Source: an uncultured Bacilli bacterium (lineage in GTDB: Bacteria; Bacillota_I; Bacilli_A; RF39; UBA660). From it: a DNA stretch of 13,721 nucleotides. The stretch is taken from positions 1 through 13,721 of the forward strand of contig CANQUW010000023.1 of NCBI GenBank assembly GCA_947627145.1, given 5' to 3'. The position numbers and the translations under genes are program-made. Shown in pieces: positions 7,037 through 12,800 of the stretch. The notes beneath the pieces are model-generated. The model was not told where the DNA came from, made no database searches, and saw only the letters and a program-made list of their open reading frames with translations. Numbering within the stretch: the stretch's first letter is position 1; each line of letters begins with the position of its first letter.

Positions 7037-7101
7037 TTTCTCAGTCTCCTAGTGCTGGTACTAAAATAGAAGAAGGTGCCACTGTTAGACTTATGCTTGG
7101 A
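7033..7101 (+). repeat. Direct repeat, copy 2: orphan duplicate of the PBP gene 3' end
   Basis: A non-coding copy of 6319-6387. In its old frame it would read VSQSPSAGTKIEEGATVRLM, then LGN and TAA. It has no start codon or SD, and the ITPase stop TAG (7034-7036) falls in its first bases. It marks the right edge of a 714-bp segment whose left edge is the true PBP end. Confidence 0.95.
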
Positions 7102-7114
7102 AATTAATGAAATA

Positions 7115-7144
7115 TTGATAACAATATATTTATCATGATATAAT
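7115..7144 (+). promoter_or_regulatory. Promoter of the fic gene with an internal inverted repeat
   Basis: TTGATA (7115-7120), an 18-bp spacer and TATAAT (7139-7144), with an extended TG at 7136-7137. TGATAA (7116-7121) and TTATCA (7130-7135) form an inverted repeat between the boxes, a possible repressor site. Confidence 0.6.
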
Positions 7145-7171
7145 ATAGATGTGATGTTATGGAGGTATGAA

Positions 7172-7918
7172 ATGGATGTATCAATTATAAAAAAAGAATT
7201 AATAGAACAAAGAAAAACAAAATTTAAAGGTAATATTTATCATTATTTTCAAGTTAATTTTGCTTATAATTCAAATAAAATTGAAGGTGGTACACTAACT
7301 GATGATGAGACAGAAGAGATATTTGAAACTAACTCTTTTATACCTAAAGAAAATGATGTTATAAAATTAGATGATTTGGTAGAAATGAAAAATCATTTTA
7401 GATTGTTTGATTATTGTCTTGATATAATTGATAAACCTTTAACAAAAGAAATTATTATTGAAATGAATAAGATATTAAAAAGAAGTACTACTGATGAAGA
7501 AAATCCAAGATATAATGTAGGTGGATTTAAAGTTGTTCCTAATAAAATTGGTCTTATAAATGTTATTAATACATCATCTCCTGAAGATGTTGGTAGGGAC
7601 TTAGATTTATTACTTAATGAATATCATAAATTAAAAAAAGTAACAATAGAAGATATAATAGATTTTCATTATAAATTTGAGTGTATTCATCCTTTTGGAG
7701 ATGGAAATGGGCGTGTAGGACGTATGATTATGTTTAAGGAGTGTCTAAAAAATAATATAATGCCTTTTATAGTACTTGATAGTGATAAACCTTTTTATAT
7801 GAGAGGACTTAAAAACTACAAAGAAGATAAAGCTTTTTTAATTGATACTATAAAACATGAACAAGATTTGTACGAGAGTGTTGTAAAAGAAATGTTGAAT
7901 TTTGATTTAAAAGATTAA
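7172..7918 (+). CDS. Fic-domain protein, class II-like (putative AMPylase)
   Basis: A 248-aa protein of the Fic family. Such proteins usually transfer AMP from ATP to a hydroxyl on a target protein, and some remove it. The full active-site motif HPFGDGNGRVGR is at 173-184, with catalytic H173. An inhibitory-helix motif of the form (S/T)xxxE(G/N) is present near the N-terminus (S34-NKI-E38-G39), as in class II Fic proteins that hold themselves inactive. I chose the ATG at 7172 because GGAGGT (7161-7166) lies 5 bases upstream; ATG 7154 and GTG 7151 precede that SD. It has its own promoter and no antitoxin-like neighbour. The target is unknown. It converges on the sortase gene across a shared terminator. 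Confidence 0.88.
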   Translation: MDVSIIKKELIEQRKTKFKGNIYHYFQVNFAYNSNKIEGGTLTDDETEEIFETNSFIPKENDVIKLDDLVEMKNHFRLFDYCLDIIDKPLTKEIIIEMNKILKRSTTDEENPRYNVGGFKVVPNKIGLINVINTSSPEDVGRDLDLLLNEYHKLKKVTIEDIIDFHYKFECIHPFGDGNGRVGRMIMFKECLKNNIMPFIVLDSDKPFYMRGLKNYKEDKAFLIDTIKHEQDLYESVVKEMLNFDLKD

Positions 7919-7986
7919 TTGTTTAATAAAATAAGATAAGAAATTTATTGGGTTTATATTATTAATTATATTTAGAAGAAATAATA

Positions 7987-8017
7987 AAAAAGTAAGATTT
8001 GATTGGTCTTACTTTTT
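7987..8017. terminator. Bidirectional terminator between fic and sortase
   Basis: AAAAAGTAAGA (7987-7997) and TCTTACTTTTT (8007-8017) form a perfect 11-bp stem with a 9-nt loop. The A and T tracts serve both strands. The sortase stop codon (complement of 8009-8011) lies in the right arm. Confidence 0.75.
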
Positions 8018-8743
8018 ATCTTTTATTAGTTTTGCTAGAACTAGTATTTTTCTTCCTTCAGGATTATAAAGACAAGTTTGAAGTATTAATAATTTATCTT
8101 CTTTTTTTATGTTTTCTCCTGTATCAAATAGTGCGTTTTCTCTCATTAGAGATACGTGCTCTAGAAAGTTATCGTAATTTCCATAGTTTATTGCCATATG
8201 TTCATCTTCTGTAGTAATTATTTTACTTGCAAATACTTTATAATGTAGAGATTGTTTACTTGTATTTAGATATATATCTTTATTAGTATTAAAATAATTT
8301 TCATCTTGATAGTTTTCAAGTATTTTAAATGGTAGAGTATAATAATCAGAATTATGTCCATATATATTTATTTGTTTAGCAGTATCTATATCATTAGTTC
8401 TATAGTCTACAAATATAGCACCTAATTTACTATCTTCTTTATTAAAACTATGTTGTAAGTAGTATTCATTATCATTTGCTTTAGCAACAGGTGTTTCAAA
8501 ATCTATACTTGGAATAGTAAGTTCTGATACAATATCTGAATTATTATAAGCATTTATTAATCCTGGTACTGGACTTATATATATATCTTTCTTTTCTTTT
8601 GTTTTTACTTTTTTCTTTTCCTTTACTTCTGTATTTACAGGTTTATTTTCAAAGGCAAAAAGATATAGGCTTGATATACCTGCAGTTATACATAAAATAC
8701 CTGCAATAACATATAATGTGATAATAATATTTCTTTTTTTCAT
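8009..8743 (-). CDS. Class B-like sortase
   Basis: A 244-aa membrane-anchored transpeptidase that joins secreted proteins bearing a sorting signal to the wall or to each other. The N-terminal TM helix (about 5-30) is followed by a Lys-rich linker. The sortase fold has H130 in IYGHNS, C224 in LQTCLY and R231 in GRKILVLAKL, the catalytic His/Cys/Arg set. YGHN and the TC..Y....GR spacing favour class B over class A. The start is supported by GAGGTG, 5 bases before the ATG on the minus strand. A TATAAT-like -10 lies upstream (complement of 8765-8770). No clear substrate is adjacent; the secreted protein at 12801 ends in VPSTG but lacks an anchor. The gene is divergent from mraY. Confidence 0.85.
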   Translation of the reverse strand: MKKRNIIITLYVIAGILCITAGISSLYLFAFENKPVNTEVKEKKKVKTKEKKDIYISPVPGLINAYNNSDIVSELTIPSIDFETPVAKANDNEYYLQHSFNKEDSKLGAIFVDYRTNDIDTAKQINIYGHNSDYYTLPFKILENYQDENYFNTNKDIYLNTSKQSLHYKVFASKIITTEDEHMAINYGNYDNFLEHVSLMRENALFDTGENIKKEDKLLILQTCLYNPEGRKILVLAKLIKDKK

Positions 8744-8764
8744 GTTATCACCTCAACTAGGTAT

Positions 8765-8770
8765 ATTATA
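8765..8770 (-). promoter_or_regulatory. Possible -10 of the sortase gene
   Basis: TATAAT on the minus strand, about 21 bases before the start codon. No good -35 is seen, so confidence is low. Confidence 0.3.
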
Positions 8771-8820
8771 CAGAAAAAAAGATTAAAGAGAAAGAGTTAG
8801 AGGCTAATTTGTGTAAAATT

Positions 8821-8838
8821 TTGTCTAAAAATAGACAA
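8821..8838. promoter_or_regulatory. 7-bp perfect inverted repeat upstream of mraY
   Basis: TTGTCTA (8821-8827), AAAA, TAGACAA (8832-8838). It lies just upstream of where the -35 of mraY should be, between divergent promoters. It lacks a T tail, so an operator is more likely than a terminator. Confidence 0.4.
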
Positions 8839-8862
8839 GTAGTAATGTTAGGTAGTATTATA

Positions 8863-8871
8863 TGATATAAT
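8863..8871 (+). promoter_or_regulatory. Extended -10 promoter of mraY
   Basis: TG at 8863-8864, one base, then TATAAT at 8866-8871. No recognisable -35 lies at 17 bp. It would drive mraY, ftsW and perhaps the two Nudix genes. Confidence 0.55.
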
Positions 8872-8896
8872 ATTGTAAGAAAGTGAAGTGAAAAAC

Positions 8897-9877
8897 ATGT
8901 TATTACTTACTAAAGCAGTTGTTGCGATATTTATAGGATTTATATTTTCTACATTTTTAGGTTTTATATTAATTCCTATTTTAAAGAAACTACATTTTGG
9001 ACAAAAAATTAGTGTATATGTAGGAGATTTACATAGAAAAAAAGAGGGTACTCCTACTATGGGTGGTCTTATATTTATTATACCTACCATAGTATCTACT
9101 ATTGTACTTTTAGCTAGTGGTAAAGTAAGTTATACATCTAATTTAGGTATAGTACTTTTAGTATTTAGTGGATATGCTTTAATTGGATTTATAGATGATT
9201 TTTTATCTATTAGAAGAGGGGATAACGAAGGTCTTACTACTTATCAGAAATTATTTTTTCAAGTTTTAATTGCAGTTGGATTTTTCTATATTTATATGAA
9301 AAGTGGAGGACAAACATCTTGGATAGTTGGAACACTTGGTATAGATATAGAGATGGGATGGCTTTATGGTTTATTTATTTTATTTGTTTTAGTTGGTGCA
9401 TCTAATGCAGTTAATTTAACTGATGGATTAGATGGACTTGCAGGAGGACTTGCGGCAATTGCTTTTGTTGCATTTAGTTTAGTATCATTGATGGTTGGAT
9501 TTGATGATATTGGAATTTTTTCACTTATCTTAACAGGAAGTTTAGTAGGATATTTACTTTATAATACATATCCTGCAAAAGTTATAATGGGGGACACTGG
9601 TTCACTTGCTTTAGGTGGAGTAATGGCTGCGATTGCGATACTTACACATCGTGAGCTTACACTTTTAGTGGTTGCTGGTGTATTTGTTATAGAAACACTT
9701 AGTGTTATCATTCAAACATTTTCAGTTGTTGTGTTTAAGAAGAAAGTATTTTTAATGACTCCACTTCATCATCATTTTGAACTTTTAGGTTGGAGTGAAC
9801 AAGATATAGTAAAATTATTTTGGGTTGTAGGACTTCTTCTTGCAATGGCAGGAATACTTTTCGGAGTTTGGTTATAA
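8897..9877 (+). CDS. mraY: Phospho-N-acetylmuramoyl-pentapeptide transferase
   Basis: This 326-aa polytopic membrane enzyme moves phospho-MurNAc-pentapeptide from UDP to undecaprenyl phosphate, making lipid I. Signature segments are all present: GTPTMGG (51-57), IDDFL with D100/D101, NAVNLTDGLDGLAGG (170-184), MGDTGSLALGG (231-241) and PLHHHFE (289-295). About ten TM helices are evident. I prefer the ATG at 8897, with GAAGTG 6 bases upstream as a weak SD; a GTG at 8888 (three extra residues) is possible. ftsW begins 19 bases after the stop. murD, commonly between these two genes, is missing here. Confidence 0.95.
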   Translation: MLLLTKAVVAIFIGFIFSTFLGFILIPILKKLHFGQKISVYVGDLHRKKEGTPTMGGLIFIIPTIVSTIVLLASGKVSYTSNLGIVLLVFSGYALIGFIDDFLSIRRGDNEGLTTYQKLFFQVLIAVGFFYIYMKSGGQTSWIVGTLGIDIEMGWLYGLFILFVLVGASNAVNLTDGLDGLAGGLAAIAFVAFSLVSLMVGFDDIGIFSLILTGSLVGYLLYNTYPAKVIMGDTGSLALGGVMAAIAILTHRELTLLVVAGVFVIETLSVIIQTFSVVVFKKKVFLMTPLHHHFELLGWSEQDIVKLFWVVGLLLAMAGILFGVWL

Positions 9878-9896
9878 AATATATTAAGGTGGTTAT

Positions 9897-10991
9897 ATGA
9901 ATAAAAGGTTTGATTATCTGCTTTTTATCTCGGTAATCGTTTTAGTAATATTTGGACTTATAATGATTTATTCTGCTTCAAGTATTTGGGCAGGATATAA
10001 ATTTAATGATAGTTTTCATTATGTTAAGCAACAATCATTATTTATCGTACTAGGGATTTTTATAATGATTTTTATATCAAGAATAGATTATAAATTCTAT
10101 TATGAAAAAGCAGGATACATTTTAGGTATTTGCTTTTTACTTTTAATACTTGTATTAATTCCTGGAATTGGTAGTATTAGAAATGGATCTCGTAGTTGGT
10201 TTGGTATTGGACCTTTTGGAGTTCAACCTAGTGAAGCAGCAAAGATAGGAATGCTTATTTTTACAAGTAGATATTTAATGCTTTCTAATAAATATTTAAA
10301 GAGTTATAAAAAAGGAGTATTTCCAATACTTGGAGTTTTATTAGTTTTCTTTGGACTTATAATGTTACAACCTGATCTTGGAACTGGAGTAGTACTTGTT
10401 ATGTCAATAGTTGCATTACTTTTTATTGCAGGTGTTGATATGAAATTCTTTTTTATGAGTGGCTTAGTAGGGGTAGTTGGTATAATTATTTTGATTATTA
10501 TCGCTCCTTATAGAATGGATAGAATAACATCATTTATTAATCCTTGGAAAGATCCTTTAGGTACTGGTTTTCAGATAATACAAAGTTTATATGCGATTGG
10601 ACCAGGTGGACTTTTTGGTAATGGTTTTTTAAATTCTATACAAAAACATTTCTATCTACCAGAACCACAAACTGATTTTATATTTTCTATTATTGCAGAA
10701 GAATTTGGAGTACTTGGAGCATTTATTGTAGTAGGACTTTTTGCTTTTATATTATATCGTGCTATTAAAATATCTTTAAATGCACCAGATTCTTTTTCTA
10801 AATATTTATCTTTTGGAGTAATATTTCAAATAATATTTCAAACTATTATGAACTTATCTGTAGTAATTGGACTTATTCCTGTAACGGGCGTTACTCTTCC
10901 TTTTCTTTCTTATGGTGGGAGTAGTCTTTTAATTAGTATGGCAAGTATAGGAATACTTCTTAATATTTCAAGGTATACAATAAAGAAATAA
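9897..10991 (+). CDS. ftsW: SEDS-family peptidoglycan polymerase, FtsW/SpoVE type
   Basis: A 364-aa membrane protein with about ten TM helices. SEDS proteins polymerise lipid II glycan strands together with a class B PBP, here most likely the one encoded at 4486. Typical motifs are NGSRSWFGIGPFGVQPSE (96-113), QPDLGTG (158-164), PEPQTDFIF (255-263, where D260 fits the conserved SEDS aspartate) and GVTLPFLSYGGSS (331-343). AAGGTGG (9887-9892) is a good SD. Position after mraY favours FtsW over RodA; the sporulation paralogue SpoVE cannot be told apart from sequence alone. A frameshifted Nudix gene follows 32 bases later on the same strand. Confidence 0.92.
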   Translation: MNKRFDYLLFISVIVLVIFGLIMIYSASSIWAGYKFNDSFHYVKQQSLFIVLGIFIMIFISRIDYKFYYEKAGYILGICFLLLILVLIPGIGSIRNGSRSWFGIGPFGVQPSEAAKIGMLIFTSRYLMLSNKYLKSYKKGVFPILGVLLVFFGLIMLQPDLGTGVVLVMSIVALLFIAGVDMKFFFMSGLVGVVGIIILIIIAPYRMDRITSFINPWKDPLGTGFQIIQSLYAIGPGGLFGNGFLNSIQKHFYLPEPQTDFIFSIIAEEFGVLGAFIVVGLFAFILYRAIKISLNAPDSFSKYLSFGVIFQIIFQTIMNLSVVIGLIPVTGVTLPFLSYGGSSLLISMASIGILLNISRYTIKK

Positions 10992-11023
10992 AATATATAA
11001 TTTATAATAATATGGAGTTAAAT

Positions 11024-11466
11024 ATGAAAAAAATACAAATAGGAATTAAAAATAAAAATATTGAATATGGTTTTCGTGAAACTTGTTTTGGTATATATGT
11101 AAAAAATAATATGGTATATTTAACAAGAAAAAATAATGAAATATCTTTAATAGGTGGAGGATTAGAAAAAGGTGAAAGTTTTTATGATTGTTTATATAGA
11201 GAATTTTTAGAAGAAAGTGGTTGTAAAATAAGAACGATTAAAGAGTTTTATACTATAGATTGTTTTTGGGTTACGAGAGATAAATATTATATGAATTCGC
11301 TTGCACATTTTTTCTTGGTGGATATAGAAGAAAAATAGAAAAACCATTAGAAAAAGATTCGGAATTGGTTTTTGAAAATGTAAGTGATGTAATAAATAAA
11401 TTAAAATTACCATATCAAAAAAAGGCAATGGAATTATACATTGCTGAAAATAAAGATATGATGTAG
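11024..11466 (+). pseudogene. Nudix hydrolase gene with a -1 frameshift in an A run
   Basis: The first part (104 aa) opens MKKIQIGIKNKNIEYGF and has a fully canonical Nudix box (G45 to C67: GGLEKGE, then REFLEESG). It stops at TAG 11336-11338, directly after AAAAA at 11331-11335. One more A would give IEEK-IEKPLEKDSELVF and continue to a TAG at 11464-11466, a normal-sized protein of 147 aa with a plausible Nudix C-terminus (NKLKLPYQKKAMELYI). It is therefore a single-base deletion, a sequencing error, or slippage on the A run. GGAG (11014-11017) supports the ATG at 11024 rather than 11012. The next Nudix gene begins 14 bases after the restored stop. Confidence 0.75.
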
Positions 11467-11480
11467 TAGAAAGGAATATT

Positions 11481-11894
11481 ATGAAAGAAAAAATATCTAG
11501 TATGTCTATTGTTATGGGAAAGGATAAAGATAAATACAAAGTATTAATATTAAATAATGAAGGGGAATGGGTTTTTCCTAAAGGTCATGTAGAAAATAAT
11601 GAAACTTATTTGCAGGCAGCTATTAGAGAATTAAGTGAAGAGTCTGGTGTAAGTGTTACAGAAAATGAAAGTTTGGGACAAATTGATGAGTTTAAGTTTT
11701 ATTTCGATGGTGAAAAAGCCCTTAAAGTTATAAAAGTATTTTTATTTAAAATGGATTCTTGTCCTAAAATATCTATTAATAAAGAAGAAGGATTTATTAC
11801 TGGTGAATGGTTTGATTTGGATATAGCAATTAAAAAATTATCTCATGATGATGCAAGAGAAAGTCTTAAAAAAGCAATAACAAAGTTTATTTGA
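11481..11894 (+). CDS. Nudix hydrolase, diadenosine-tetraphosphatase-like
   Basis: A 137-aa protein. WVFPKGHVENNET and the canonical box (G35 to V57: GHVENNE, then RELSEESGV) resemble small bacterial and animal-type Ap4A hydrolases, which split dinucleoside polyphosphates; substrate choice cannot be fixed from sequence. AGAAAGGA ends 5 bases before the ATG. It is probably co-transcribed with ftsW and the broken Nudix gene, as no strong promoter lies between. The stop is TGA, one of two TGA stops in the window. A terminator shared with the convergent regulator gene follows. Confidence 0.85.
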   Translation: MKEKISSMSIVMGKDKDKYKVLILNNEGEWVFPKGHVENNETYLQAAIRELSEESGVSVTENESLGQIDEFKFYFDGEKALKVIKVFLFKMDSCPKISINKEEGFITGEWFDLDIAIKKLSHDDARESLKKAITKFI

Positions 11895-11912
11895 GATGTT
11901 TATATAAAAATA

Positions 11913-11940
11913 AAAGGTAATTGATTTTTTAATTACCTTT
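11913..11940. terminator. Bidirectional terminator between the Nudix gene and the XRE regulator gene
   Basis: AAAGGTAATT (11913-11922) and AATTACCTTT (11931-11940) form a perfect 10-bp stem with an 8-nt loop. On the minus strand a long T-rich tail follows. The regulator's stop codon (complement of 11933-11935) lies in the right arm. Confidence 0.7.
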
Positions 11941-12175
11941 CTATATCTTTAAAAAATTCTGTCATGGGAACATTTAGTTTTTTAGAAATTATATATAAAA
12001 ATTCTAAACTAAAAGTAGCATAACTACTATTTTCTATATTTGCTATGGTACCTTCATTATATCCTATTTTATCTGCTAATTGTATTTGAGTTAAATTATG
12101 TTCTTTTCTAATTCTTTGAATGTTACGTCCTACTATAACGTATATGTATTTAGTACTATTCTTATCTATTTTCAT
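11933..12175 (-). CDS. Small XRE-family helix-turn-helix regulator
   Basis: An 80-aa protein, nearly all one HTH_3/Cro-C1-type DNA-binding domain: GRNIQRIRKEHNLTQIQLAD (16-35), with LTQIQLADKIGYNEGTIANI forming helices 2-3, then LEFLYIISKKLNVPMTEFF. I chose the ATG at 12175 because AGGTG on the minus strand (12186-12182) lies 6 bases upstream; the GTG at 12184 sits inside that SD. There is no effector domain, so it probably represses itself and perhaps the divergent gene. A palindrome (ATAATATTAT) stands directly before its SD, and a matching one before the SD of the divergent gene. Confidence 0.85.
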   Translation of the reverse strand: MKIDKNSTKYIYVIVGRNIQRIRKEHNLTQIQLADKIGYNEGTIANIENSSYATFSLEFLYIISKKLNVPMTEFFKDIER

Positions 12176-12187
12176 ATTCATCACCTA

Positions 12188-12197
12188 ATAATATTAT
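12188..12197. promoter_or_regulatory. Candidate operator, left copy (palindrome ATAATATTAT)
   Basis: A 10-bp perfect palindrome ending one base before the SD of the XRE gene (minus strand). With the adjacent CTT, 12188-12200 is an exact reverse complement of 12303-12315. A minus-strand TATAAT (complement of 12205-12210) lies close by, so a bound protein would cover the transcript start. Confidence 0.45.
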
Positions 12198-12254
12198 CTT
12201 ATATATTATATAAAAATATACTACATTTAATATATGTACTTTTTGATAACGATA

Positions 12255-12263
12255 TGATACAAT
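12255..12263 (+). promoter_or_regulatory. Possible extended -10 for the gene at 12332
   Basis: TG (12255-12256), one base, then TACAAT (12258-12263). TTGATA at 12243-12248 is too close to be its -35 but might pair with TATAAA at 12269-12274, with a long 20-bp spacer. Weak. Confidence 0.25.
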
Positions 12264-12305
12264 AAATTTATAAATTTTGTATAAAATACTAAAAAATAAG
12301 AAAAG

Positions 12306-12315
12306 ATAATATTAT
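12306..12315. promoter_or_regulatory. Candidate operator, right copy (palindrome ATAATATTAT)
   Basis: The same 10-bp palindrome as at 12188, placed directly before AGAAAGGA, the SD of the 108-aa gene. With the preceding AAG it mirrors the left copy exactly over 13 bp. Confidence 0.45.
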
Positions 12316-12331
12316 AGAAAGGATATAAGAT

Positions 12332-12658
12332 ATGGATATAGATAATAAATTAAAAGAATTATTAGATAGTGATTTTTATAATATATATGATATTGTATAT
12401 GAAAAATTATGTAGTAAAAAAGAATTTAAGACTTTAAGAAATAATATTAATAAAATATTAGAAGAGTATCCTAAAGTTAGTGATGTTTGTTTAGATGAGA
12501 GAAATTCTATTTTATCTGAAAGTGAGATAAATGCTCTTATAAGATATTTAAAATATAAAAGAGAAGAGAATGAATTATATGAAGAACAATTATTATATAT
12601 AGGGGTAAAACTTGCATATATAATATTTAAAAGAGCGGATATGTTGAAGGATGAATAA
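12332..12658 (+). CDS. Unknown 108-aa helical protein divergent from the XRE regulator
   Basis: I do not recognise this protein. It is charged, has no signal peptide or TM segment, and looks mostly helical, with a hydrophobic C-terminal helix (EEQLLYIGVKLAYIIFKRAD). The overall pattern, a short acidic helical body ending in a Y.xG..L-type helix, recalls small uncharacterised Bacillota proteins often found near phage or regulator genes; this is only an impression. AGAAAGGA (12316-12323) lies 8 bases before the ATG. It shares an intergenic region and matched palindromes with the XRE gene, so co-regulation is likely. A strong terminator follows. Confidence 0.7.
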   Translation: MDIDNKLKELLDSDFYNIYDIVYEKLCSKKEFKTLRNNINKILEEYPKVSDVCLDERNSILSESEINALIRYLKYKREENELYEEQLLYIGVKLAYIIFKRADMLKDE

Positions 12659-12683
12659 ATCTAGATTTAGATTTATTTTTTTT
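12654..12683 (+). terminator. Strong intrinsic terminator
   Basis: AATAAATCTA (12654-12663), loop GATT, TAGATTTATT (12668-12677), then more T. The perfect 10-bp stem overlaps the stop codon of the 108-aa gene. Confidence 0.75.
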
Positions 12684-12694
12684 GTGTCATAATT

Positions 12695-12716
12695 TATATT
12701 TTATGCATAAAATATA
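12695..12716. promoter_or_regulatory. 22-bp perfect palindrome upstream of the secreted-protein gene
   Basis: Core ATTTTATGCATAAAAT (12698-12713), extended by three matching bases on each side. Outside it, TTTTGTGT (12680-12687) and ACACAAAA (12729-12736) form a second, nearly concentric inverted repeat. It is not followed by a T tract, and a terminator already stands upstream, so a regulator binding site is more likely. Confidence 0.55.
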
Positions 12717-12726
12717 GTTTATTTAT

Positions 12727-12756
12727 TTACACAAAATATTTATTTTCTTCTATATT
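12727..12756 (+). promoter_or_regulatory. Possible promoter of the secreted-protein gene
   Basis: TTTACA (12727-12732), an 18-bp spacer and TATATT (12751-12756); TATTAT at 12753 is an alternative -10. The right arm of the outer inverted repeat overlaps the -35. Confidence 0.4.
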
Positions 12757-12800
12757 ATAGTAACAACAATGTAATAGATTAAAGTTTGGGGGTGTTTCTA

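Noticed and set aside
7999..8214. Plus-strand hydrophobic ORF of 71 codons
   Set aside because: Antisense to the sortase C-terminus; its Leu/Phe richness comes from reversed Lys/Glu codons, and it begins inside a terminator.
8848..9090. Minus-strand ORF of 80 codons
   Set aside because: Antisense to the start of mraY, and it runs over the mraY promoter.
11207..11539. Minus-strand ORF of 110 codons
   Set aside because: Antisense to the two Nudix genes; low-complexity Phe/Leu/Ile.
12696..12715. The palindrome as a second terminator
   Set aside because: No T tract follows, and a strong terminator already stands 12 bases upstream.
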